Origin: Streptomyces roseoverticillatus | GTDB taxonomy: Bacteria > Actinomycetota > Actinomycetes > Streptomycetales > Streptomycetaceae | Reading direction: 5' to 3' | Assembly: GCF_000719265.1 (NCBI RefSeq) | Contig: NZ_JOFL01000020.1 | Span: forward strand, 1-64,000 | Length of the DNA: 64,000 nucleotides | Part shown: positions 48,292 through 56,301 of the stretch, in pieces | How the letters are laid out: every line of letters begins with the position of its first letter | Numbering within the stretch: the stretch's first letter is position 1 | Program-made: the position numbers and the translations under genes | The notes under the pieces: generated by a model | Databases searched by the model: none | Seen by the model: the letters and a program-made list of their open reading frames with translations, nothing else | Told to the model about the DNA's origin: nothing

Positions 48292-49200
48292 TCAGGCATC
48301 GTGCGGCCCGTCCTTTTCCGGTGGTGCGGCGGTGGCCTTCAGCACCCACTGGGCGAGGTGTGCGCACAGTGCCGCGTTGTGGCGGACCCAGCGGAAGTGG
48401 TCGATGTGCTTCCCGCCGGCGGCGTCCGTCGTGTACTGCCAGCGGTCGAGTGCGGCGCGCGGGGCCTTGGACAGCAGGTGTTCGCGCGAGCCGGGCGGGG
48501 CGAGGGTGTCGTTGTCCACGCCGATGGCGAGCAGCGGCAGCCCGAGCCGGCCGAGCGCCTGTTCGTAGTCGGTGGTGCTGCCGGTGATGCGGTAGCGGCC
48601 GGTGCGGCCCTGCCGGGCCCAGTCGCGCATGACGCCGGTGGCTTGTGTGCCGCCGAAGCCGAACCGCTCGCCGGGCCAGTAGCCGAGGGCGGTGGCCAGG
48701 GCGGCGAACAGCTGGCCGGCGGCGAGGTTGCGCAGCCCGCGCAGGCCGCCGAAGCTGCGGTACCAGACGGATCCGGCGGCGACCAGGACGACCGCGTCGA
48801 CGGGTTCGCGTCCGGCCGCCGCGTACAGCAGGGCCAGCTGCCCGCCGAGGCTGTGGCCGACGAGGACGAGGGGGCGGCCCGGGAGGGCTGCGCGGACGGC
48901 CGCGACGAGGGCCGGCAGGTCCTCCTCGGCCAGCTCGCGGTAGCCGAACCGCGCGCCCCGGGCCACCGCCGGGGTCGCCTCGCCCTGCCCGCGCAGGTCG
49001 GTCGTGACCACCGTGAGGCCCTCCTTGTGCAGGGCGCGGGCGAACGGCAGGTAGAAGCGGGCGGCGGCGCCCATGGCGGGCAGGACCACGGCCACCGGCC
49101 GGCCCGGTTCCGGGCGTCGCAGGACGCGGGCGACGAGGGTGACGCCCTCCGCGGGCTCGATCCGGGCGAGGACCGGCGGTGGCTCGGGGGGCTGTGTCAT
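48292..49200 (-). CDS. Alpha/beta hydrolase
   Basis: 302 residues from ATG 49198-49200; a GTG two codons earlier overlaps the previous stop by one base and is an alternative. The nucleophile elbow is GHSLGG (VLVGHSLGGQLALLY), the oxyanion side VVLPAMGAAARFY, and a late His in KHIDHFRW. The family includes thioesterases and lipases. In an operon with its own ACP and condensing enzymes, release of an acyl chain or esterase tailoring is likely. It overlaps or abuts both neighbours. Confidence 0.87.
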   Translation of the reverse strand: MTQPPEPPPVLARIEPAEGVTLVARVLRRPEPGRPVAVVLPAMGAAARFYLPFARALHKEGLTVVTTDLRGQGEATPAVARGARFGYRELAEEDLPALVAAVRAALPGRPLVLVGHSLGGQLALLYAAAGREPVDAVVLVAAGSVWYRSFGGLRGLRNLAAGQLFAALATALGYWPGERFGFGGTQATGVMRDWARQGRTGRYRITGSTTDYEQALGRLGLPLLAIGVDNDTLAPPGSREHLLSKAPRAALDRWQYTTDAAGGKHIDHFRWVRHNAALCAHLAQWVLKATAAPPEKDGPHDA

Positions 49201-49205
49201 GGGCA

Positions 49206-50711
49206 CTACTTCATCAGCCTCGGGTACTCGGCGTCGTGTTCCTTGATGTAGACGGTCTCGGGCGTCGCCTCGAAGCGGTCCTCGTTGTCGAAGTCCGCGC
49301 GGGCCTCGGTGAGGTGGTTCATCAGCACCTCGCCCTTGGTGTTCAGGGTGTGGCGCAGATAGTCGGTCTGGAGGTTGCCGTGCCAGATGACGCCGAGCTT
49401 GTTGACGGTGTACCGGTCATCGTGCTCGTCGATGACGCCGGCCGCCAGGTGTCCGTCGATGACGTTCCGCACGCGGGCGAAGGCGGCTTCGCCGACCCGT
49501 TCGGCGTGGCTGCTGAGCAGTGCCTTGTCGAGGGACTTGTAGCGGGGGAACATCACCATGATCCGGTCGAGGACGCCGTCGTGGCCGATGGACTGCAGGG
49601 TCTCGGTGGAGGCGCCCTGTTCGTCGACGTTGGCCTGCCACTGGTCGACCTTCTCGGGGTTGATCGACACCATGTCCCGGAGGTTGCCGCGGGCGGCGCA
49701 GCCGACGCCGATGATGTCCTGCCGGGCGCAGTGCGCGGTCTGGTACTGGGAGCGTTCGGGGCTCTTGGACCAGGTCTCGGCGATGGTGTTGTGGTAGCCG
49801 GCGGCGCTGAGCGTGTCGTAGAGGTGCTCGCGCATGGCGAGCAGCTGCCAGGGGCTGCCGGGCTGTTCGACCCTGCCGTCCATGATGAGCTTGTGCAGGG
49901 GGCGGTAGGGCAGGTAGATGGTGGTGAACAGGTCGATCTCGGCGGGGTCGTAGCAGTCGAGGAGCTCGGCGAGCTCGCTCTGGAAGCCCTCCAGGCTCTG
50001 GCCGGGCAGGTCGTACATCATGTCGACGCAGGTGTCGGCCCGGTAGCCGAGGTCGCGCATGCGGTTGAAGACGGCGTCGACGTCGTCGCGGGTGTCCAGG
50101 CGGCCGATCTTGCGGTGGATCTTGGCGTCGAGGGTCTCGATGCCGAAGGTGATGCGGTCCCAGCCGTGGTCCTTGAGGACGTCGAGGAGCCCGGGGCGGC
50201 GCAGGGTGCGGGGCTCGCCGGTGAAGGACTTCTCGATGGTGTCGAAGTTCGGGACGACCTTGCGGAGGTGGGCGCTCAGCCGCTCGACGGCGGAGACCGG
50301 GAGGGTAGAGGGGCTGCCGCCGCCTATGTAGATCGCGGTGAACTCGCGCGCCTGCACGTACGGCCGGCGCATGTACCAGTCGATCTCCTTGATGAGGTAG
50401 TCGGTGTAGCGCTCCAGCCGCTCGGAGTCCTGCTTCGGGTAGTGGTAGCGGTTGAAGTTGCAGTAGTGGCAGAACGACTTGCAGTAGGGCACGTGGATGT
50501 ACATCATGATCCGGTCGTTCAGGTTGCCGCCCGGGTCGTTCAGGCTGCGGATGTTCTCGACGACCTTCTCGCGGGGGACCTGGTGCCAGTCCATCGTGGC
50601 GAAGTTCGGCATGATGTAGTGCGAGACGGTCATGACGCCGTCGAAGGGGACGGGCCGCGAGGGGCGCTCCCCCAGGTAGTACGGCTCCGGGTGCGCGGTC
50701 ACCGGTGACAT
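49206..50711 (-). CDS. HemN-like radical SAM enzyme (class C methyltransferase/cyclopropanase candidate)
   Basis: 501 residues from ATG 50709-50711 with AGGAGGAA ideally placed. The iron-sulfur site is Cys77-x3-Cys81-x2-Cys84 in HVPYCKSFCHYCNF, followed by IYIGGGSPSTLP and GIETLD. This is the HemN/HemW layout, including a C-terminal HemN-type domain (GVIDEHDDRYTVNKLGVIWH). As a true coproporphyrinogen oxidase the gene would be odd here; class C radical SAM methyltransferases of natural product pathways, including cyclopropane formers, have this layout. It overlaps the KAS III gene by 13 bp, so it belongs to the acyl operon. Confidence 0.87.
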   Translation of the reverse strand: MSPVTAHPEPYYLGERPSRPVPFDGVMTVSHYIMPNFATMDWHQVPREKVVENIRSLNDPGGNLNDRIMMYIHVPYCKSFCHYCNFNRYHYPKQDSERLERYTDYLIKEIDWYMRRPYVQAREFTAIYIGGGSPSTLPVSAVERLSAHLRKVVPNFDTIEKSFTGEPRTLRRPGLLDVLKDHGWDRITFGIETLDAKIHRKIGRLDTRDDVDAVFNRMRDLGYRADTCVDMMYDLPGQSLEGFQSELAELLDCYDPAEIDLFTTIYLPYRPLHKLIMDGRVEQPGSPWQLLAMREHLYDTLSAAGYHNTIAETWSKSPERSQYQTAHCARQDIIGVGCAARGNLRDMVSINPEKVDQWQANVDEQGASTETLQSIGHDGVLDRIMVMFPRYKSLDKALLSSHAERVGEAAFARVRNVIDGHLAAGVIDEHDDRYTVNKLGVIWHGNLQTDYLRHTLNTKGEVLMNHLTEARADFDNEDRFEATPETVYIKEHDAEYPRLMK

Positions 50712-51700
50712 GGTTCCTCCTGCTCGTGGAGTGCGTGCTCGGGGTGTGCTCGGGTCGCCGCCTGCCAGCGGATGACGCCCGCTCCCCAGACGAAGCCGGC
50801 GCCGAACGCCGCCATCACGATCCGGTCGCCGGGGCGCAGCCGGCCGCGGTTCCTGGCCTGCCGCAGGGCGAAGGGGATGGACGCCGACGAGGTGTTGCCC
50901 ACGTTCTCGATGCTGATCTCGGTGCGGGACGGGGGGACGCCGAGTTCCGCGGCGACGGCCCGCAGGATCCGTGCGTTCGCCTGGTGGCCGATGAAGAGCC
51001 CGACGTCGGCGAGGGAGAGGCCGCAGCCGGTGAGTACGGCGCGGGTCTGCTCGACCATGGTGGCGACGGCGAACTCGTAGACCTCGCGGCCGCTCATGCG
51101 CAGCAGGCGGTCGGTCAGGTCGGCGTACAGCAGGTCCTCGTGGCGGCCGTCCGAGCCGAGCCGGAAGCTGGGCCGCTCGCCGTCGCCCGGCCCGGCGGGG
51201 GTGACGACGACGGCGCCCGCGGCGTCGCCGAAGAGGACGGCGGTGGAGCGGTCGGTGGTGTCGGTGATGCGGGAGAGCGCCTCGGCCGCGCACACCAGGA
51301 CGCAGCGGGCCCGGCCGGACTCGATCTGCGCGCAGGCGTGGTCGAGGGCGTAGAGGAAGCCGGCGCAGGCGGCGTTGAGGTCCATCGCGGGCGGGTGGGG
51401 GGCGCCGAGCCGGGTGGCGAGTCCGGGGGCGATGCCCGGGGTGATGCGGTCGGGGGTGACGGTGGAGACCACCACGTGGTCGACCTCGCGGGCGTCGCGT
51501 CCGGCGTCGGCGAGCGCCTCCCGGCAGGCCTGCTCGGCGAGGCCGGCCAGCGATTCGCCCGGGCCCAGCCAGTGGCGGGTGTGGATGCCGGTGCGTTTGA
51601 CGATCCACTCGTGCGAGGTGCCGAGGGGGGTGAAGTGGTCGTTGCCGAGGACGGTGGCGGGAAGGGCCGCGCCGACGCCGGCGATCGTGGCGGTGGTCAT
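50699..51700 (-). CDS. Beta-ketoacyl-ACP synthase III (FabH-like)
   Basis: 333 residues from ATG 51698-51700. The triad is Cys112 in DLNAACAGFLYAL, His239 in FIGHQANARI and Asn269 in ENVGNTSSASIP, so it should be an active initiating ketosynthase. It would join an acyl-CoA starter to malonyl-ACP. The start overlaps the stop of the AfsA-like gene by ATGA. The starter cannot be told from sequence. Confidence 0.93.
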   Translation of the reverse strand: MTTATIAGVGAALPATVLGNDHFTPLGTSHEWIVKRTGIHTRHWLGPGESLAGLAEQACREALADAGRDAREVDHVVVSTVTPDRITPGIAPGLATRLGAPHPPAMDLNAACAGFLYALDHACAQIESGRARCVLVCAAEALSRITDTTDRSTAVLFGDAAGAVVVTPAGPGDGERPSFRLGSDGRHEDLLYADLTDRLLRMSGREVYEFAVATMVEQTRAVLTGCGLSLADVGLFIGHQANARILRAVAAELGVPPSRTEISIENVGNTSSASIPFALRQARNRGRLRPGDRIVMAAFGAGFVWGAGVIRWQAATRAHPEHALHEQEEPCHR

Positions 51701-52905
51701 CGTGCACCCCCGGGCGGCGCGGTGGGCGTGGGCGCGCGGGCCTCGCGGCCGGGACGGTCCGCCTCCGGTACGGACTCGACCGTGATCTCCAGTTCGGCTA
51801 CGGGTTCTCCGCGCTGTTCCACCGTGACGGCGACCGTTCCCGTGACGGCGGTCCCGGTGGGGCGGGCCCGGCAGCGGACGGATGCGGACTGCTCGGCGAA
51901 GGCCAGGAAGCGTGCGCGGCAGGCGGTCGCGAGGAGGGCGCCGGCCGGTACGGCACGGGTGCGCGCCCAGGCGGCCAGGGCGGTCTGCCGGGCCGCCTCC
52001 ATCAGCAGCATGCCGGGCAAGTGGTCGAGTGCGTGGTCGTAGAAGACGGGGTCCTGCGGGTCGGCCACGATGTCGGCGACGGTTTCGCTCTCTCCGGGCT
52101 TCTCGCCGCCTTCGAGCCGTTCGGTGCGCAGGCCGCCGATGACGACGTTGCGGGGGTCGGTGCGGCCCACGGCGGAGGGGTGGCAGCGCGGCGGCGCGGT
52201 CCGGGCGTCCGCGGGCGGCGAGGTGGCGCTGCCCGCGCGCAAGTCCTCGTAGGACTCCCCCGCGAGGAAGAGCAGCGTGCCGGTGAAGCGGGCCGCCTCC
52301 CGGCTGCCGATGCGGCAGGCCGCGCTGCCGCGCAGGCTGCGTACGGAGCCGTCGCGGCGGCGGCGCAACCGGCCGGGCTCCAGCTCCACGTGCAGGTCGG
52401 CAGGGGCAGGTCCGGTGCGCACCGCGTCCAGGCCGGTGAGGGCGATCCCCAGATCACTGATCACGAACCGGGCGTCGAGGGGCACGCCGAGGAGTTCGTG
52501 GACGATGGCCTCGACCGTCTGGCGTGCCGCCTCACCGATGAGGAGGAGGTCGTAGTACGGGGCACAGGTGTCGTTGTAGTGGCGGTGCAGCCGGGGCAAC
52601 TGGGCCGTGCCGAGGAGCCGCCCGCCGGTCTTTGCGACGGCCGTGGTCAGGACCTGTTCGACGGCGCGCTTGTGGACGAGGCGGCGGTGGACGGTCCGGT
52701 CGGCGGTCAGGGCGGGGGCGGTGTCGTACGGGGCGCCGGTGCGGGCGCTCGCGGCGTCGGCGGTACGGGGACCGGCCGCATCGGCGTCGAAGGCGCCGGC
52801 CGTGCCGGGGTCCGCCGCGCCGGAGTCCGCCATGCCGGCTCCCACCGTGCTGGAGACCGCCGGGCCGGCGCCCGCCGCGCCGGAGTTCACCGTCCTGGAG
52901 TTCAC
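51697..52905 (-). CDS. AfsA-family double-hotdog protein
   Basis: 402 residues from GTG 52903-52905, overlapping the enoyl reductase stop (GTGA). The first about 65 residues are Ala/Gly/Ser-rich and come from short degenerate DNA repeats. Two AfsA repeats follow: VHRRLVHKRAVEQVLTTAVA starts the first, and FYDHALDHLPGMLLMEAARQ in the second is the AfsA signature. AfsA itself condenses a beta-ketoacyl-ACP with DHAP in gamma-butyrolactone synthesis; related hotdog folds are dehydratases. The operon otherwise lacks a dehydratase, so this gene may fill that step. No butyrolactone receptor gene is near. Confidence 0.85.
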   Translation of the reverse strand: MNSRTVNSGAAGAGPAVSSTVGAGMADSGAADPGTAGAFDADAAGPRTADAASARTGAPYDTAPALTADRTVHRRLVHKRAVEQVLTTAVAKTGGRLLGTAQLPRLHRHYNDTCAPYYDLLLIGEAARQTVEAIVHELLGVPLDARFVISDLGIALTGLDAVRTGPAPADLHVELEPGRLRRRRDGSVRSLRGSAACRIGSREAARFTGTLLFLAGESYEDLRAGSATSPPADARTAPPRCHPSAVGRTDPRNVVIGGLRTERLEGGEKPGESETVADIVADPQDPVFYDHALDHLPGMLLMEAARQTALAAWARTRAVPAGALLATACRARFLAFAEQSASVRCRARPTGTAVTGTVAVTVEQRGEPVAELEITVESVPEADRPGREARAPTPTAPPGGAR

Positions 52906-53744
52906 CTTTTCTCGCCTCCCCTCAGCCCGTCGGCGACCGCCCCGCCCGCCGTGGCCGGCAGGCCCGTCCCGGCGGCCCGCATCCCGCCGTCGGCGTGGAG
53001 CACTTCGCCGGTGATGCCGCGGGCCAGCCCGGAGAGCAGGAAGAGCACCGGGCCCGGCACCACTTCGGCCGCGGCCGTGGCGCTGTCCCAGCCCAGGGGC
53101 GCGTTGCGGGACCAGTGGGCGTCGAGTGCGTCGAAGGTGGCGACGCCGCGCCCGGAGACGGTGTCGGCGGGCCCGGTCGCCACGAGGTTGACGCGGGTTC
53201 CCTGCTCGCCGAGGTAGAGGGCGAGGTAGCGGCACACGGACTCCAGGGCGGCCTTGGCCACGCCCATCCAGTCGTAGCCGGGCCAGGCGCGGGAGCCGTC
53301 GAAGTCGAGGCCGACGACGCTGCCGCCCCCGGCCCCGCGCCGCAGGAGCGGGGCCAGTGCGGTGACCAGGGCGTGGAGGGAGACCGCGCTGGTGCGGAAG
53401 GCCAGTTCGGCGCTCTCGGGCGGGGTGGTGAGGAAGGCGCCGCCGAGCGCGCCGGGCGGGGCGGCCGCGATGGCGTGGACGGCGCCGTCGAGCGCGGGCC
53501 AGCGCTCCTCCACCGCCGCGGCGAGGGCGGTGAAGTCGCCGGGCCGTGTCGCGTCGAGCTCCAGGACCTCGGCCGGCTCGGGCAGGTCGGCGGCGGCGAG
53601 TTCGGTGATCCGGCGGCTGCGTCCGTGGCCCGTCAGCAGCACGTCGGCGCCGGCCAGCTGGAGTTCCCTGGCGATGTGCCAGGCGATGGAGTCGCCGGTG
53701 AGGACGCCCGTGACCACGTAGCGCCGGCCGGAGAGCTGTATCAC
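52902..53744 (-). CDS. InhA/FabI-like enoyl-ACP reductase
   Basis: 280 residues from GTG 53742-53744 (GTGA overlap with the KAS II stop). The NAD-binding start YVVTGVLTGDSIAWHIAREL and the site YDWMGVAKAALESVCRYLA mirror the InhA pattern with Tyr and Lys in register. The end has ITGEVLHADGGM. It should reduce trans-2-enoyl-ACP in the acyl operon. A dedicated enoyl reductase in a secondary operon means that the chain is at least partly saturated. Confidence 0.9.
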   Translation of the reverse strand: MIQLSGRRYVVTGVLTGDSIAWHIARELQLAGADVLLTGHGRSRRITELAAADLPEPAEVLELDATRPGDFTALAAAVEERWPALDGAVHAIAAAPPGALGGAFLTTPPESAELAFRTSAVSLHALVTALAPLLRRGAGGGSVVGLDFDGSRAWPGYDWMGVAKAALESVCRYLALYLGEQGTRVNLVATGPADTVSGRGVATFDALDAHWSRNAPLGWDSATAAAEVVPGPVLFLLSGLARGITGEVLHADGGMRAAGTGLPATAGGAVADGLRGGEKR

Positions 53745-54964
53745 GCGGCCCTCCCGTCGGGGGCCGCCCGCAGGACGAGGACGGCGTTGTGGCCGCCGAA
53801 GCCGAAGGAGGTGGACAGCGCGGTGAGCGGGCCCCGCCCGTTCGCCGTGAGGGGGCGGGCGGTGGTGACGTGGTCGAGTGCGCCGAGCTCCGGGTCGGGG
53901 TCGCGCAGGCCGACGGTCGGTGGTGCGGTCCGGTGGTGCAGGGCCATGACGGTGGCGACCGCCTCCACGGCGCCGGCCGCGCCCAGCAGGTGGCCGACGG
54001 ACGACTTGGTGGAGGAGAGCGGAATGCTCGCGAGGGCGTCGCCGAGGCTCCGTCGGAGGGCCACCGCCTCCGCGCGGTCGTTGAGGACGGTGCCGGTGCC
54101 GTGCGCGTTGATGTAGTGCAGGTCCGCGGGGGTGATGCCGGCGTCGGCGAGGGCGCGGCGGACGGCCCGTGCGGCGCTCTCGCCGGCCGGGTCGGGTGCC
54201 GTGAGGTGGTGGGCGTCGGTGCCGGCCGCGTAGCCGGCGAGTTCGGCGAGGACCGGTGCGCCGCGCTCGCGGGCCGCCTCGGCGTCCTCCAGGACGAGGA
54301 TGCCGGCGCCTTCGCCCAGCCGGAAGCCGTCGCGGTCGCGGTCGAAGGGCACGGAGGTGCCGGTCGGCGAGAGGGCGCCGGCGTTGAGGAACGCGGCGCG
54401 GACGATGGGCGAAGTGGCGGCCTCGGCGCCGCCCACCACGGCCGCGTCCGCCTCGCCGGACCGGATCAGGCGCAGCCCCGCGCCGATGGCCTGGGCGCCG
54501 GCGGAGCAGGCGGAGATCACGCAGTGGCTCTCGCCGCGCAGGCCGTGGCGCAGGGCGATCTGGGCGGCCGCCGCGTTGGCCATCATCATCGGGACCATGA
54601 GCGGGGAGACGGCCTCGGGGCCGTCGGCGGCCAGGACGGTCGCTTGCGTCTCGAAGGTGGCGAGGCCGCCGACGCCCGAGCCGACGAGGCAGGCCACGCG
54701 CTCGGGCTCGTACGGGAGACGGCCGTCCCAGCCGGCCCCGGCCAGCGCTTCCGCGGCGGCGACCAGGGCGAACTGGCAGAACCGGTCGGTCCGGCGCGCC
54801 TCGCGCCGGGAGAGCGCGGGCGCCGGGTCGAAGTCCGTGCAGCGGCCCTCGCCTCGGGTGAACGCGCTCTCGCCGGCCACGGCCCGCCGGTGGAGCGGGC
54901 CGGTGCCGGTGCCGAGGGAGGTGACCGCGCCCGCACCGGTGACGGCCACAGCGCGAGCGGCCAT
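53741..54964 (-). CDS. Beta-ketoacyl-ACP synthase II (FabF-like)
   Basis: 407 residues from ATG 54962-54964, overlapping the ACP stop (ATGA). The catalytic triad is Cys153 (VISACSAGAQA), the His in YINAHGTGT and the His in SVGHLLGAAGAVE. Unlike type II PKS clusters there is no chain-length-factor partner, so the enzyme should act as a homodimer as in fatty acid synthesis. It extends the chain on the neighbouring ACP. Confidence 0.92.
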   Translation of the reverse strand: MAARAVAVTGAGAVTSLGTGTGPLHRRAVAGESAFTRGEGRCTDFDPAPALSRREARRTDRFCQFALVAAAEALAGAGWDGRLPYEPERVACLVGSGVGGLATFETQATVLAADGPEAVSPLMVPMMMANAAAAQIALRHGLRGESHCVISACSAGAQAIGAGLRLIRSGEADAAVVGGAEAATSPIVRAAFLNAGALSPTGTSVPFDRDRDGFRLGEGAGILVLEDAEAARERGAPVLAELAGYAAGTDAHHLTAPDPAGESAARAVRRALADAGITPADLHYINAHGTGTVLNDRAEAVALRRSLGDALASIPLSSTKSSVGHLLGAAGAVEAVATVMALHHRTAPPTVGLRDPDPELGALDHVTTARPLTANGRGPLTALSTSFGFGGHNAVLVLRAAPDGRAA

Positions 54965-55215
54965 CAGATCCCCGCGGTGCGGCAGATGACGTCGAGGGCT
55001 TCTCCGACGGTCTTGACGCCGTCCATGTCCTTGGGGCGCACCTGTATGCCGAAACGCCGTTTCACGGCCTGGCCGAGTTCCACGAGGTCGAGGGAGTCGA
55101 TCTCCAGATCCTCGAAAGTGGCGTCCGGTGTGATGAGGTCCGCTTCCGCGCCGAAATCGGCCAGTGACTCGGTGACGAATGCCGTCAGGGAAGCGCGGTC
55201 GGGCACAGTGGTCAT
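54964..55215 (-). CDS. Acyl carrier protein
   Basis: 83 residues from ATG 55213-55215. The phosphopantetheine site is Ser41 in LEIDSLDLVELG, with the usual helical ACP layout. The pairing with coupled KAS II, KAS III, reductases and AfsA-like protein indicates a dedicated carrier. Activation could come from the PPTase at 46313. A purine-rich gap of 122 bp to the ketoreductase gene holds the translation start signals. Confidence 0.94.
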   Translation of the reverse strand: MTTVPDRASLTAFVTESLADFGAEADLITPDATFEDLEIDSLDLVELGQAVKRRFGIQVRPKDMDGVKTVGEALDVICRTAGI

Positions 55216-55337
55216 GCGGAACTCTCCGATTCGCTGTCGCGCGGGCAAGTAGGCCGGTCGGGTAAAGGAAAAGGGGTGGGGAGAAAGGGTGGCGGGAAAG
55301 GAGAACGGAACGGAACGCGGGGAACGGAACGCTGGAA

Positions 55338-56159
55338 TCAGCCGTGGGGCGGTTGCGGGACGAACGCCGCCGCAGAGAGCCCGCCGTCGGCCGTCAGGGT
55401 GGTGCCGGTGACGTATCCGGCCTCGGGTGAGGCCAGGAAGCGGACGCAGGCCGCGATTTCGGCGGGGCGGGCGGCCCTGCGCAGGGGGATCGCGGTGCGC
55501 GCGGAGCGTCTGAGGTACTCGACGTCGCGGACGAGCCCGGTGTCGACGAGGCCCGGTGCGACGGCGTTGACGGTGATGCCGCGCCGTGCGGTCTCGATCG
55601 CGACGGACCGGGTGAGCCCTTCGAGCCCCGCCTTGGCGGCGGCGTAGTTGGCCACGCCGGGCAGGGACTGCCGGCCGAGCACGGAGCCGATGTTGACGAT
55701 GCGCCCGAAGCGCGCCCTCGTCATGCCGGGCAGGGCCCGGCGCGTGGTGCGGTAGACGGCGCCGAGGTTGGTGTCCAGCACCGGCTGCCAGTCGGCCTCC
55801 TCCATGGCCGCGAAGACCTGGTCGGCGCGGATGCCGGCGTTGTTGACGAGGACGAGGACCGGGCCGTGGCGGGCCTCGGCCGCCGTGAACAGCGCTTCGA
55901 CGGCGTCGGGGTCGGTGACGTCGGCGCGGACGGCGAGGGCCGTGCCGCCCGCCTGCTCGATCGCCGCCACGACCTCCTCGGCCGCCGCCCGGTCCTGCCG
56001 GTAGCAGAGGGTGACCGGCCAGCCGTCGGCGGCCAGGGTGCGGGCGATCGCGGCGCCGATGCCGCGGGAGGCCCCCGTCACCAAGGCCGAGCCGGCGGGG
56101 CGGGAGGCGGGGTGGTGCTCGGTCGGTGTTTCCGGACAGGGCTGAGCGTTGCGCGACAT
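55338..56159 (-). CDS. 3-oxoacyl-ACP reductase (FabG-like SDR)
   Basis: 273 residues from ATG 56157-56159 after GGGGGAAA. The SDR motifs are SALVTGASRGIGAAIA, VLVNNAGIRADQ, the Ser in IVNIGSVLG, and Tyr/Lys in ANYAAAKAGLEG. It reduces beta-ketoacyl-ACP with NADPH. As first gene of the operon it faces the divergent crotonase gene across a short promoter region. The N-terminal 25 residues before the domain are unconserved. Confidence 0.92.
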   Translation of the reverse strand: MSRNAQPCPETPTEHHPASRPAGSALVTGASRGIGAAIARTLAADGWPVTLCYRQDRAAAEEVVAAIEQAGGTALAVRADVTDPDAVEALFTAAEARHGPVLVLVNNAGIRADQVFAAMEEADWQPVLDTNLGAVYRTTRRALPGMTRARFGRIVNIGSVLGRQSLPGVANYAAAKAGLEGLTRSVAIETARRGITVNAVAPGLVDTGLVRDVEYLRRSARTAIPLRRAARPAEIAACVRFLASPEAGYVTGTTLTADGGLSAAAFVPQPPHG

Positions 56160-56246
56160 GCATTTCCCCCGTAGCGGGCAGCGCTGTTCGCCGGGACCTC
56201 GCGGTCGCTGCTTGTCCGGACCTTAGAACGGTGATCTTGGAAAGTC

Positions 56247-56266
56247 ACTAGTCGTTCTTGACTGGT
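56247..56266. promoter_or_regulatory. Inverted repeat in the ketoreductase/crotonase divergent region
   Basis: ACTAGTC and GACTGGT (one mismatch to a perfect inverted repeat) lie six bases apart, and a -35-like TTGACT (56258-56263) falls within them. The region between the two starts is about 140 bp. It could be an operator that controls both directions; no regulator gene is close. Confidence 0.3.
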
Positions 56267-56301
56267 TGTCGGTTACAGGTGTCGTGTCTAACCTCGCCTC
56301 C

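Noticed and set aside
49206..50711. Heme biosynthesis gene hemN
   Set aside because: Placement inside an acyl-ACP operon with overlapping genes makes a secondary-metabolism role more likely, though sequence alone does not settle it.
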